Positions 28,701 through 36,845 of a stretch of 64,000 nucleotides of DNA are shown here, one piece after another. How positions within the stretch are numbered: position 1 is the stretch's first letter; each line of letters starts with the position of its first letter. The stretch is taken from assembly GCF_902804485.1 (NCBI RefSeq), contig NZ_CADCST010000053.1, forward strand, positions 1 to 64,000, given 5' to 3'. Origin of the DNA: Flavobacterium collinsii (GTDB lineage: Bacteria; Bacteroidota; Bacteroidia; Flavobacteriales; Flavobacteriaceae). The notes beneath the pieces were generated by a model. The model had not been told where the DNA came from. It did no database searches and was given only the letters and a program-made list of their open reading frames with translations. Made by a program: the position numbers and the translations under genes.

Positions 28701-28969
28701 TTCCCCGTAACGGTTACCTCTACAGCCTTCATCCCAATATAATTAAAGACTAAAACAGCATTATGACTTGTCTTAATAGAATATTTACCGTCAAAATCTG
28801 TTTGAGCTCCCGTTTTTGTTCCCTTGATCAATACACTCGCACCCGGCAAAGGCATTCCTGCATTATCTGAAACAATTCCCGATACAACCCGCTCCTGTGC
28901 GAGCGCAAATTGTGCTAGCAGTACAAAAAAAAGTACTACCGTTTTTCTTTGAAAAAACTTGAATTTCAT
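25763..28969 (-). CDS. SusC/RagA TonB-linked outer-membrane transporter
   Basis: A 1068-aa outer-membrane importer. After a signal peptide (to about residue 24) come a carboxypeptidase-D-like extension (VVSGIVSDNAGMPLPGASV), a TonB-dependent plug (residues about 115-235, ending in the ASDINPDDIETMNVLKGS and LYGSRAASGVILV blocks) and a beta-barrel to the C-terminal aromatic residue FNMKVQF. It takes up large nutrients with energy from TonB. It is followed by the SusD-like gene and lies downstream of the dipeptidyl peptidase gene, but after that gene's terminator, so it needs its own promoter in 28970-29167. I infer a peptide substrate from the neighbours. Confidence 0.93.
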   Translation of the reverse strand: MKFKFFQRKTVVLFFVLLAQFALAQERVVSGIVSDNAGMPLPGASVLIKGTKTGAQTDFDGKYSIKTSHNAVLVFNYIGMKAVEVTVTGNTANVSLSPASEQLGEVVVTALGLKREKKSLGYATQEIKGEDLTKVNTGNVANSISGKIAGVQIRRNNNIGGSTNVVIRGTTSLTGNNQALWVVDGIPLNNDNTNSADQKSGGNTGGYDYGNAASDINPDDIETMNVLKGSAASALYGSRAASGVILVTLKKGSKSKGGLGVSFNSGVTVGVVDKKTLPEYQNQYGGGYGDFYGTVDLGSGVHPYAATDDASWGPRFDPNLLVYNWSSFYPELPGYGKATPWTAVKKNPNDFYQKSLTYINNIAFTGSGEKGDFRFGYTNYNMNQGILPNSNNRKDNFNFSASYNILPKTKLSVSANYLKANAKGMNETGYGDGGNNYLSSVRQWFSTSVDFQDLKDAYDLTGQNTTWSVAGPTDLAIQFHDNPYFQRYNNYNTLNRDRFFGNFALSTEITNWFDVIGKGSVDSYHQLQEERIAVGSKRTPNARGQYTRFDKTFREVNFDLIMNFKTNITEDIKFNGMLGGNSRRSISNSIFAATNGGLVVPGIYALNNSVDKINSPSETQVTIGTNSVYASAGFNFRETYFIEGTYRVDKSSTLPTANSTYTYPSITGTYIFSNHIKTDWLSFGKLRLNYADTGNDAQFGTIIATYPKNDNFGPEGIRFSTENNKSNGNLKSEQTKGFEAGLEFKLFKNRVGFDFTYYKTNTTNQILSIETPTQTGYTRAWINAGDVQNKGFEVTLSVIPVKTQNFSWEAKVNWSTNKNEVISLGGADRISLGSFQGVGYVAEVGKPLGQMIGSGFTYLNGEKVIRSNGRYQQTAGATIGDVNPDWIGGLNNVITYKNFSLNFLIDVKKGGDVYSLDQRFGHTTGIYESTVSNNHLGNPQREPLANGGGILLAGVKADGTPNDKVVSVEGADGYSFYNSMPEQQYVYDASYVKLRELGLSYRVPSKFLAKTFISNMIFAVNGSNLWIIHKNLPYADPEAGLSSGNLQGFQTGVLPTSKEYSFNMKVQF

Positions 28970-29167
28970 AAAATGGTTTTATAATTAGTATTGGCAAATG
29001 TTTTGCTTTTTTGATAATTTTTATGATAATATATTATCGCAAAAACCTATTATATTACCCTTTTATTACATATTTAATATTTTACATGTATTATCTTACC
29101 CTTTTAAATTTCAATCAAATAGGTATTTATTTTCTTACTTTTTATGATTTTTTAATTAATTTTAAAC

Positions 29168-29216
29168 CACAAAAAAAGGGAGAAATCTCTTTTACAGAAA
29201 TTCTCCCTTTTTTGTG
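29168..29216 (-). terminator. Terminator of the S9 dipeptidyl peptidase gene
   Basis: A long stem pairs CACAAAAAAAGGGAGAA (29168-29184) with TTCTCCCTTTTTTGTG (29201-29216), with a T-run on the minus strand. It closes the proline-peptide operon before susC. Confidence 0.85.
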
Positions 29217-29230
29217 CTTCTAAAACTACT

Positions 29231-31393
29231 CTATTTTGTTCCCGAAGGACATTTTTCTTCTATAAATTTTAGAAAAGTATCTACTAAATGTTTTCGGGTT
29301 CCTTCGCCTTCATTTATACTATGCGAACGATTTGGATAAATCATGAGATTAAAAACTTTGTCGTATTTTATGAGTTCATCAATCAAAACTTCCGCATTTT
29401 TGTAATGTACATTATCATCACCAGTCCCATGAATGTATAGCAGGTTCCCATTTAAGTTCTTGGCATGTGTTACGGGAGAAGCCAGAGTGTAAGCCGCTCC
29501 ATTTTCACCCGGCAAACCCATATAACGTTCGGTATAAATATTATCGTAAAAATGCTGATCCGTAACCGCCGCAACCGCTACGCCTGTTTTGTATATTTCA
29601 GGATACTGAAACATTAAATTTAAAGTTACTGCTCCACCTCCGCTCCATCCGTGTACTGCAACTCTATTGGTATCAATAAAATCCCATTTCAAAACCTCCT
29701 TTGCTGCCATCGCCTGATCGCGGGTATTGATAATTCCAATATTTTTATAGATCGATTTTCTCCATTTTGTTCCTTTCAAAACCGGAGTTCCTCTGTTGTC
29801 CATTGCAATTCCGATGTATCCTTTCGGAATCAATAAACTTATCATCCCATTAAATAAAGGCATATCATTAGCTACCGAAGCCATTGGCTCTCCATACACG
29901 AAGAAAAACAACGGATATTTTTTTGCCGGATCAAAGTCAAGCGGTTTCGCCATGATTCCATCCATCTCAACACCATCAACCGTGGTTACTTTGAACTTCT
30001 CCAAAGAAAAATCACGTTCCGGTTTTGTAAAAGCATCTGTTTCTTTTGGTAGTATTTTTTTATGGTCTGATAATGATACCAGACGCGCGTTGAAGTCACG
30101 GTTGATATTAGAATTGGTGTGTTTTGCATACGATCCGTCAGTAGAAAACTCATACTCATTAGTCCCTTCAAATACTTCCGGAGTTATTCTTTTTGTTTTG
30201 CGTGAATTCAAATTTGTTTCATACAAATAACGCTGCGTTGCATCCTTAGGACTTGCGATATAATAAATTGATTTTGTCTTATCATTATAGGCTTTAAAGT
30301 AAGCATCAAAATTTCCGGTGGTAATTAGTTCTTTCTTTTTTCCGTCACGGCTAATTTTATAAACATGCATCCAGCCATCGGCATCTGAACTCCATAAAAA
30401 AGATTTACCGTTGTCTACAAACTGACAAGGGAAACCATCGTACACGCCTGAAGAAACATCAAAAACATCAATCCATTCCGCCGATTTTTCCTGATAGATT
30501 AAACTAGCTTTTCCTGATTGCGTATTACAATTGTAAAAAGAAACCTGATTTTGATTTCTATTCAGCTGTATTACCATTACCTCATCTTTAGCAACCCATT
30601 CCATTCGAACCAAATAATTATTATCAGGTTCTCCCGGAATATCAAGCCAGTTTGTTTTTACAGAAGCGATATCAATGACCCCAATTTTTACAGAAGAAGG
30701 TTTTTCTCCTGCCTTAGGATATTCTACCGGAACTACAAATGGATACAAGGCATCCGTATTGTTAATCATTAAATGAAACTTTGTTTCTGAAGCATCTACG
30801 CGCCAAAAAGCAATGCTTTTGCCATCGGGACTCCAGCGAAATCCATCACGCGCTGCAAGTTCTTCTTCATAAACCCAATCAAAAGTTCCATTAATTACCT
30901 TGTCCGTTCCGTCGGTGGTTAAAGACGTTATTTTGGCTGAAGCCAGATTTTCAAGATAAATGTTATGCTTTGAAACATACGCTACATTTTCGTTATCACT
31001 GGAAAACTTAGCAAACATTAAAGAAGACTCTTCTAAACTGGCGCCTAGTTTTCTTCCTTTTCCGGTGGTTAAGTCAAAAAACCAGTAATCACCTTTGGTA
31101 TTAGCTCTCCATACTTTTTTTGAATTGGTATACACCAGCACTTTGGTTTTGTTCTGATTCCAGACCAATTCTTCGACCTCTCCTTTAAATCCTGCATTTG
31201 TTAATTGCTGTTGGGTTAAAACAGTAGTATTCTTATTTAACTGATCGACATCATAAACCAAAATGTTCCCTCCTGAATTTACCCAAAAGGAATGCGAATT
31301 AGGCAGCCATTTTAATTCATTAATATCAATGTCTTTTTGAGCCAGCATGCCCGAACAGACAAAAAGAAGCAATAAGAAGTATTTTTTAATCAT
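29231..31393 (-). CDS. Exported S9 dipeptidyl peptidase IV
   Basis: A 720-aa protein with signal peptide (to about residue 18). Residues 30-480 form the DPPIV beta-propeller and include the DWVYEEELAAR segment, whose Glu pair holds the substrate N-terminus. The C-terminal alpha/beta hydrolase has nucleophile Ser584 in GWSGGGA, Asp in HGTGDDNVHY and His in NRSHSINEG. DPPIV enzymes release Xaa-Pro dipeptides and act in the periplasm. The motif is GWSGGG in place of the common GWSYGG. It is the last gene of a run with the aminopeptidase and the FAD oxidase, separated by 3 bases each. Confidence 0.92.
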   Translation of the reverse strand: MIKKYFLLLLFVCSGMLAQKDIDINELKWLPNSHSFWVNSGGNILVYDVDQLNKNTTVLTQQQLTNAGFKGEVEELVWNQNKTKVLVYTNSKKVWRANTKGDYWFFDLTTGKGRKLGASLEESSLMFAKFSSDNENVAYVSKHNIYLENLASAKITSLTTDGTDKVINGTFDWVYEEELAARDGFRWSPDGKSIAFWRVDASETKFHLMINNTDALYPFVVPVEYPKAGEKPSSVKIGVIDIASVKTNWLDIPGEPDNNYLVRMEWVAKDEVMVIQLNRNQNQVSFYNCNTQSGKASLIYQEKSAEWIDVFDVSSGVYDGFPCQFVDNGKSFLWSSDADGWMHVYKISRDGKKKELITTGNFDAYFKAYNDKTKSIYYIASPKDATQRYLYETNLNSRKTKRITPEVFEGTNEYEFSTDGSYAKHTNSNINRDFNARLVSLSDHKKILPKETDAFTKPERDFSLEKFKVTTVDGVEMDGIMAKPLDFDPAKKYPLFFFVYGEPMASVANDMPLFNGMISLLIPKGYIGIAMDNRGTPVLKGTKWRKSIYKNIGIINTRDQAMAAKEVLKWDFIDTNRVAVHGWSGGGAVTLNLMFQYPEIYKTGVAVAAVTDQHFYDNIYTERYMGLPGENGAAYTLASPVTHAKNLNGNLLYIHGTGDDNVHYKNAEVLIDELIKYDKVFNLMIYPNRSHSINEGEGTRKHLVDTFLKFIEEKCPSGTK

Positions 31394-31396
31394 GGT

Positions 31397-32692
31397 TTAT
31401 TTGGTATTTATTAGCTGTTCTATCTCTTCAATTTCAATGGGCATTTCTTCAGATAAATTGATGTTTCCGTCTTCTGTCAACAAATAATCATTTTCCAGTC
31501 GGCACCCAATTCCTTCTTCGCGAATGTATATTCCGGGCTCACAGGTAAGAACCATTCCTTTTTCAAAAGGTTTGGAATACAATCCGACATCATGAACATC
31601 AAGTCCGAGGAAATGAGCTGTTCCGTGCATGAAGTACTTTTTGCAAACCGGATTATCAGGATCCTGGGCCGCAATTTCTTCTAAAGTAATCAATCCCAGT
31701 TTCACCAGTTCGGTTTCAACAAGGCTTGCCATCTGCAATTCGTAGTCCTTTGATAAAACGCCAGGTTTCAAAAACTTTGACCCTTCTTTAAGGCAATGCA
31801 AAACCGATTGGTAAATTTCTTTCTGACGAGGCGAAAATTTTCCGTTTACCGGAAGACAGCGCGTGGTATCTGAATTGTAATTGCCATAACAAACACCAAA
31901 GTCTACCAAAAGCATATCGCCATCCTTACAAACCGAATCATTGGTGTTGTAATGTAAAGCACAGGCATTTTTACCCGAAGCAATAATAGGTTTGAACGCA
32001 TGACGGTTACCTCCATTTTTAATATAATGATACGCCAGTTCAGCCTCAAGTTCATATTCTTTTACATCAGGTCGTACGGCTCTCAACAGTGCTTTGAATC
32101 CGTCAACACTTATCGCAATTGCTTTTTGGATTAAAGCAATCTCTTCGGCTGATTTTACCGTACGAAGTTCTCTTGTTATTTTTGCAACACGTTCGTATTG
32201 ATGCAGTGGGTATTTTTGTCTGCACCACTGAATCATTCGATCCTGACGTGTATTCATTTCTGCAGTTATTCTTTTAATGTGTTCATTGTGCCCTAAGTAA
32301 ATCGCATCCGCTTCAAAAGCAAAAAGTTGTATCGCTTTTTCAAATTCATGCACCCACTTTACATTTTTAATTCCTGAAATGGCGGTAACTTTATCTTTGG
32401 TCAAAAAATCTCCGTCCCAGATTAATGTATGCTCACTCACTTCTTTTACAAATAAAATGGCTCTGTTTTCTTCTTTAAAAGCATCGGGATAAAGTACCAA
32501 AATGGTCTCGTCCTGCTCAATTCCGGACAAATAAAATAAATCATTATTTTGGGCAAAACCCATTACATCATCGGTATTATTTGGCATCACATCATTTGAA
32601 GTCAGTATAGCCAAACTATTTTTTTGCATTTTTTCGACAAACCTCTTTCGGTTATTTTCAAATAAAGAAGCCGGAATTGAATCGTATCTCAT
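31397..32692 (-). CDS. Xaa-Pro aminopeptidase (aminopeptidase P, M24)
   Basis: A 431-aa cytoplasmic enzyme that removes the first residue from Xaa-Pro peptides. An aminopeptidase-P N-terminal domain (residues 5-140, MPNNTDDVMGFAQNNDLFYLSG) precedes the M24 catalytic domain with ligands Asp in LLVDFGVCYG and NSDTTR, His in MHGTAHFLGLDVHD, Glu in TCEPGIY and Glu in CRLENDYL. It lies 3 bases from the genes on each side, between the D-hydroxyproline oxidase and DPPIV. This context suggests the cluster handles proline- and hydroxyproline-containing peptides. Confidence 0.93.
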   Translation of the reverse strand: MRYDSIPASLFENNRKRFVEKMQKNSLAILTSNDVMPNNTDDVMGFAQNNDLFYLSGIEQDETILVLYPDAFKEENRAILFVKEVSEHTLIWDGDFLTKDKVTAISGIKNVKWVHEFEKAIQLFAFEADAIYLGHNEHIKRITAEMNTRQDRMIQWCRQKYPLHQYERVAKITRELRTVKSAEEIALIQKAIAISVDGFKALLRAVRPDVKEYELEAELAYHYIKNGGNRHAFKPIIASGKNACALHYNTNDSVCKDGDMLLVDFGVCYGNYNSDTTRCLPVNGKFSPRQKEIYQSVLHCLKEGSKFLKPGVLSKDYELQMASLVETELVKLGLITLEEIAAQDPDNPVCKKYFMHGTAHFLGLDVHDVGLYSKPFEKGMVLTCEPGIYIREEGIGCRLENDYLLTEDGNINLSEEMPIEIEEIEQLINTK

Positions 32693-32695
32693 AGT

Positions 32696-33931
32696 TTATA
32701 ATTGAAACATTTTAGTGTCAACAGAAGTTGTTTTGCCTGAAATAATCTCTGTGATTATTTTTCCAGTTGCCGGTGCGAGGCTTAATCCCATCATGGCATG
32801 TCCGGTGGCGAAAGTCAAATTTACAACTTTTTTTGCACGGGTAATAATCGGCATTCCCGAAGGTGTACAAGGTCTGAAACCAAACCAGGTATCCTTATTT
32901 TCAGGCATTTCAACCTGCATGTCGGGGTAAAACTCATTAATACTGTTTATAATTCCCTGCAGTCTGTTTTTATTAATTTTGGTATCTCCGGTATGCGTAA
33001 TTTCCATAGTTCCTCCAAAACGGATATCATTATTCATAGGTGTCACCGCAACTTTACCTTCACACAAAATAGATGGAATCGAAGGTTTGTGATTTTTATC
33101 CTTCAGGGTAAAACTATATCCTTTTCCCGGTAAAATAGAAACCGAAACGCCCAGTTTTTTAGCCAGTGAAGGACTCCAGGAACCTGCCGCCAATACCACT
33201 TCATCGGTAGCAAATATACCTTTGTCTGTTACTATTTTTGTAATTTTATGATGATCGAAAACAAAATCCTGTACAGTGGTACCGGAATGGATTTCTACCT
33301 TTAATCTTTTTAATTCTTCTTTGATAAATTGCATGAATTTTTGCGGATACAAATGTGCATCACCTTTGTAGTGTATCCCACCCAAAACATCGGTTTTGGT
33401 GCCATTTTCTAATTTTGCAATCGCTGCTCCGGAAAGATAGTCTACTTCCAAACCTAACTTTTCCGCCTCTCTTGCTTCATGAAACATTTCATGGGCTACT
33501 TTATCCGTTTTATACAACATTAAAAGTCCCTTTTCTTCATAAAAGAAAGAATTGTTTTCTTTGGCAAAATCCTGATACAGTTCTTTACTTAGCAACGATA
33601 AATCGCGAAGTGCAGGCATTGCTTTTTCTACATGTTTTTCATTTGCATGTTTGTAAAACTGAAGTCCCCATTTGATCAGATTTGCATCCAATCTCGGTTT
33701 TACATAAAACGGACTCTGACTGTCAAACATCCATTTCATTCCCTGAGCAATCATACCGGCTTGTGCGAGCGGAATTATATGCGACGGAACTATCATTCCC
33801 GCATTTCCATAAGAACAGCCATCATCCATAGGAGACTGATCAAAAATAGTTACCTCATATCCTTCTTTTGCCAGATAATAAGCTGTACACAAACCTATTA
33901 TACCTCCTCCAATTATACTTACTCTTTTCAT
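32696..33931 (-). CDS. FAD-dependent D-amino-acid oxidoreductase, probable cis-4-hydroxy-D-proline oxidase/dehydrogenase
   Basis: A 411-aa flavoprotein of the DAO family. The Rossmann FAD site is SIIGGGIIGLCTAYYLAKEG at the N-terminus, and the C-terminal FAD contact is FATGHAMMGLSLAPATGK. The family includes D-amino-acid dehydrogenases and the single-subunit enzyme that oxidises cis-4-hydroxy-D-proline to pyrroline-4-hydroxy-2-carboxylate. The substrate is inferred from its neighbours (epimerase upstream, deaminase and semialdehyde dehydrogenase in the same cluster). It follows the epimerase gene after a 73-base gap that contains a terminator-like hairpin. Confidence 0.85.
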   Translation of the reverse strand: MKRVSIIGGGIIGLCTAYYLAKEGYEVTIFDQSPMDDGCSYGNAGMIVPSHIIPLAQAGMIAQGMKWMFDSQSPFYVKPRLDANLIKWGLQFYKHANEKHVEKAMPALRDLSLLSKELYQDFAKENNSFFYEEKGLLMLYKTDKVAHEMFHEAREAEKLGLEVDYLSGAAIAKLENGTKTDVLGGIHYKGDAHLYPQKFMQFIKEELKRLKVEIHSGTTVQDFVFDHHKITKIVTDKGIFATDEVVLAAGSWSPSLAKKLGVSVSILPGKGYSFTLKDKNHKPSIPSILCEGKVAVTPMNNDIRFGGTMEITHTGDTKINKNRLQGIINSINEFYPDMQVEMPENKDTWFGFRPCTPSGMPIITRAKKVVNLTFATGHAMMGLSLAPATGKIITEIISGKTTSVDTKMFQL

Positions 33932-33942
33932 TTGTTCGAAAT

Positions 33943-33985
33943 TAAAAAATTCATTGAAGAAGAATCTTATCCTCCTTCAATGAAT
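33943..33985 (-). terminator. Terminator-like hairpin inside the hydroxyproline cluster
   Basis: A perfect 11-bp stem (33949-33959 with 33975-33985), 15-nt loop, followed on the minus strand by six T. It lies between the epimerase and the FAD oxidase. No TAnnTTTG box is visible between it and the oxidase start, so partial read-through (attenuation) is one reading. Confidence 0.65.
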
Positions 33986-34004
33986 CTGAATTTTTAATAT
34001 TTTT

Positions 34005-35015
34005 TTAAATTACCTGAAATCCATGAGCATACGGATCATTTGCTTCATCAATGATGATGGTATTGTAACCGTATACTTTTGCCCAGCCCTGAATACTTGG
34101 TACAATTGCCGGAATATCTCCAATCGAAGTTTCCTCTACAACTTTCCCAATAAACTTGCTGCCAATGTAACTTTCGTGGATGAAATCTTCTCCAACTTTA
34201 AGTTTGCCTTTAGCGTGTAACTGTGCAATTCGTGCCGATGTTCCTGTACCGCATGGAGAACGATCAATTGCTTTGTCTCCGTAGAAAACCGCATTTCGGC
34301 CCGAAGAGGTTGGATCTAAAGGTTCCCCTGTCCACAACATATGACTAACATCACGGATGGTATCATTTTCGGGATGAATAAAATAATCCGGATATTTGGC
34401 ATTGATTCTTTTACGGACTTCCTGGCTCAGCTGGACAATTTTACCAGCCGAAAAGTCCTGAATTCCTGAAAAATTCTGTTGTGGGTCTACAATTGCATAA
34501 TAGTTCCCGCCATACGCAACATCAAAAGTAATTTCGCCCAGCTCAGGACAATCAATTGTTAATCCTTCTGCTGCTAAGTATGATTTTACATTGGTCAGAC
34601 GTACCCAGTCGACTTTGTTTCCGGTTTGCTGGTACTCGATATTCACGAGACCGGCTGGTGCTTCCATTCTTATTTTCCCTGGTATTTTTGGGGTAATCAA
34701 ACCTTCTTCGATGGCAATGGTTATTGTACCAATTGTTCCGTGACCACACATCGGCAGACAGCCTGAGGTTTCGATAAACAAAATCCCAAAATCGTTGGCA
34801 GGATCACTTGGCGGATATAAAATACTTCCGCTCATCATATCATGTCCACGAGGTTCAAACATTAGCCCTTTACGGATCCAGTCAAATTCTTTTAAAAAAT
34901 GCTGGCGTTTTTCACTCATATTAGCGCCTGTCAAGTTTGGCCCTCCTCCTGCCACTACTCTTACAGGATTTCCGCAAGTGTGCGCATCTACACAAAAAAA
35001 AGTTTTCTTTACCAT
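34005..35015 (-). CDS. 4-hydroxyproline 2-epimerase (proline racemase family)
   Basis: A 336-aa cytoplasmic, cofactor-free epimerase that inverts C2 of trans-4-hydroxy-L-proline to give cis-4-hydroxy-D-proline. Both catalytic cysteines are present: one in LPMCGHGTIGT and the other in DRSPCGTGTSARIA. This argues for an epimerase and against the related trans-3-hydroxyproline dehydratase, which has Thr in place of the second Cys. It begins 3 bases after the aldehyde dehydrogenase stop, in the same operon. Confidence 0.93.
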   Translation of the reverse strand: MVKKTFFCVDAHTCGNPVRVVAGGGPNLTGANMSEKRQHFLKEFDWIRKGLMFEPRGHDMMSGSILYPPSDPANDFGILFIETSGCLPMCGHGTIGTITIAIEEGLITPKIPGKIRMEAPAGLVNIEYQQTGNKVDWVRLTNVKSYLAAEGLTIDCPELGEITFDVAYGGNYYAIVDPQQNFSGIQDFSAGKIVQLSQEVRKRINAKYPDYFIHPENDTIRDVSHMLWTGEPLDPTSSGRNAVFYGDKAIDRSPCGTGTSARIAQLHAKGKLKVGEDFIHESYIGSKFIGKVVEETSIGDIPAIVPSIQGWAKVYGYNTIIIDEANDPYAHGFQVI

Positions 35016-35018
35016 TTA

Positions 35019-36602
35019 TTATATCTGGGATTTTGTTTGAATATTATTTAATGTTCTTAAAATCTGTAATGGATTTTCGTTTTGCAATTCTGCAGGCAAT
35101 AACTCATTTGGCCAATTCTGGTAACTAAACGGTCGTACCCAGCGATAGACAGCATGAATTCCAACCGCTGTAAATCTGGAATCAGAAGAGGCCGGATAAG
35201 GACCTCCGTGAATCATTGAAGGACAAACCTCAACTCCCGTAGGAACGCCATTAAAAATCAATCGCCCTACTCTGTTCTGCATAGCCGTAATCAGCTCTTC
35301 CTGATTTTTTAATTCCTCTGGCTCTCCTATAATTGTTCCCGTTAATTGTCCGTCTAACTGATTGACAATTTTTAAGAGCTGTTGCTCGTCATCACATTGT
35401 ACCAGTACCGAAACAGGTCCGAAAACCTCATGACTTAAAGTTTTATTCTCTAAGAAAGTTTTTCCGTCTACAGTCAGTACTTTCTGCACTCCGTAATTTG
35501 GCGCTGCTTCGCCTTTATATTCAGCAATTTTAACAACTCCATTTTGCGCTATCAAGGTTGCTGATCCTTCTTCAAAACCATCTTTCATTGAAGGGTGCAA
35601 CATACAAAATGGTTCAATTTTTTCAATAGCCTGAGTCAATTCTTCTGAAAATTTATTTAATTGAGCTCCTTTAATTCCAAACAGCAATCCCGGATTGGTA
35701 CAAAACTGTCCTGCTCCAAGCGTAATGGATCCTGCATAGGCAGTCGCCCATTTTTGACTGTTTACTTCTACTGCTTTTGGCAAAAGAACCACTGGGTTCA
35801 CACTTCCCATCTCGGCAAAAACCGGAATAGGTTCTGGTCGTTGTGCTGCAAGATCAAACAAAGCTCTTCCGGCACGAATACTTCCTGTAAAACCAACTGC
35901 TTTCACCAATGGGTGTTTCACCAATGCAGTTCCGAGAGTTGTTCCTCCTCCAATAAGATTAGAGAAAACTCCCTCGGGCATATTTGTTTTTTGTGCTGCT
36001 TTGATAATCGCTGAGGCCACCATTTCACCGGTTCCTATATGCATCGAGTGACTTTTTACAATCACGGGACAACCTGCTGCTAAAGCTGAAGCCGTGTCTC
36101 CTCCAGCTGTTGAAAATGCAAACGGAAAATTACTGGATCCAAAAACCACAACGGGTCCAAGGGGTACCAAAATTTTGCGCAAATCTTCTTTTGGTGCAGG
36201 AACTCTGTCTATTACTGCCGTATCAATTGCAGCCTGAACCCAGCTCCCTTCAATGAGCATTTGGGCAAACGCGCGTAGCTGACCAACCATTCTTCCGCGT
36301 TCTCCCTCTGCTCTGCCCATTGGAAAGCCGGATTCACTGCAATACTGAACTAACAAATCATTTCCTAAAGCTACGATTTCATCTGCAATCGCATTTAAAA
36401 AACCTGCTCTTTCAAGACCTGAACTTTTTTTATAAGTACCAAACGCCTGATGCGCCAAAGCAACTGCTTCTTCAATTTCTTCATGAGTTGCTTCCGTAAA
36501 AACCCAGGGATTTTCGACATTAAGCTGCGGGTTAAATGTTTTAAATGTCTTATTACCGGCAGCTTTAAGTGTACTTCCCACGTAATTTTTTCCTGTAATC
36601 AT
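35019..36602 (-). CDS. 2-oxoglutarate semialdehyde dehydrogenase (ALDH family)
   Basis: A 527-aa cytoplasmic aldehyde dehydrogenase of the NADP-type group used in hydroxyproline and sugar-acid pathways. The general base Glu is in PVFAEMGSVNPVV, the nucleophile Cys in LGAGQFCTNPG, and the cofactor loop is FGSSNFPFAFS. It oxidises 2-oxoglutarate semialdehyde to 2-oxoglutarate, the last step of the pathway here. It leads the run with the epimerase. Just upstream lies a 160-bp MITE that splits it from the deaminase gene. No exact -7 box was seen between the MITE and the start. Confidence 0.9.
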   Translation of the reverse strand: MITGKNYVGSTLKAAGNKTFKTFNPQLNVENPWVFTEATHEEIEEAVALAHQAFGTYKKSSGLERAGFLNAIADEIVALGNDLLVQYCSESGFPMGRAEGERGRMVGQLRAFAQMLIEGSWVQAAIDTAVIDRVPAPKEDLRKILVPLGPVVVFGSSNFPFAFSTAGGDTASALAAGCPVIVKSHSMHIGTGEMVASAIIKAAQKTNMPEGVFSNLIGGGTTLGTALVKHPLVKAVGFTGSIRAGRALFDLAAQRPEPIPVFAEMGSVNPVVLLPKAVEVNSQKWATAYAGSITLGAGQFCTNPGLLFGIKGAQLNKFSEELTQAIEKIEPFCMLHPSMKDGFEEGSATLIAQNGVVKIAEYKGEAAPNYGVQKVLTVDGKTFLENKTLSHEVFGPVSVLVQCDDEQQLLKIVNQLDGQLTGTIIGEPEELKNQEELITAMQNRVGRLIFNGVPTGVEVCPSMIHGGPYPASSDSRFTAVGIHAVYRWVRPFSYQNWPNELLPAELQNENPLQILRTLNNIQTKSQI

Positions 36603-36643
36603 ATTTCTTTTGTGTTGTTTGAATAAATACTTTACAATTCTTA

Positions 36644-36803
36644 GAGTCTGTTTAAAATTTATTTTTGAGATTTATTATCAAAGGATTTTCGAGAGAGAAG
36701 AGGCAAATTTTAATAAAATAGCAGTGCTATTGTATTAAAATTTAACGGCTTTGCAGCCGAAAATCATCATAAGAAAGCCAACAAATAAAATTTAAACAGA
36801 CTC
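36644..36803. mobile_element. MITE, 160 bp, with TTA target duplication
   Basis: Near-perfect inverted ends starting GAGTCTGTTTAAA (36644) and ending TTTAAACAGACTC (36803) are flanked on both sides by TTA (36641-36643 and 36804-36806), a likely 3-bp target duplication. Inside are an AT-rich near-palindrome around AATAGCAGTGCTATT and a CGGCTttgcAGCCG hairpin. No open frame is present. It sits between the deaminase and aldehyde dehydrogenase genes of one operon. Confidence 0.85.
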
Positions 36804-36845
36804 TTAAAGAAGAAATTTGTAAAACCAATTGTTTTCAGCGTACGG

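Noticed and set aside
29796..30230. 144-codon plus-strand frame inside the S9 peptidase gene
   Set aside because: Antisense shadow; the peptidase frame holds all conserved motifs.
35661..36014. 117-codon plus-strand frame inside the aldehyde dehydrogenase gene
   Set aside because: Antisense shadow rich in Cys/Ser/His with no family resemblance.
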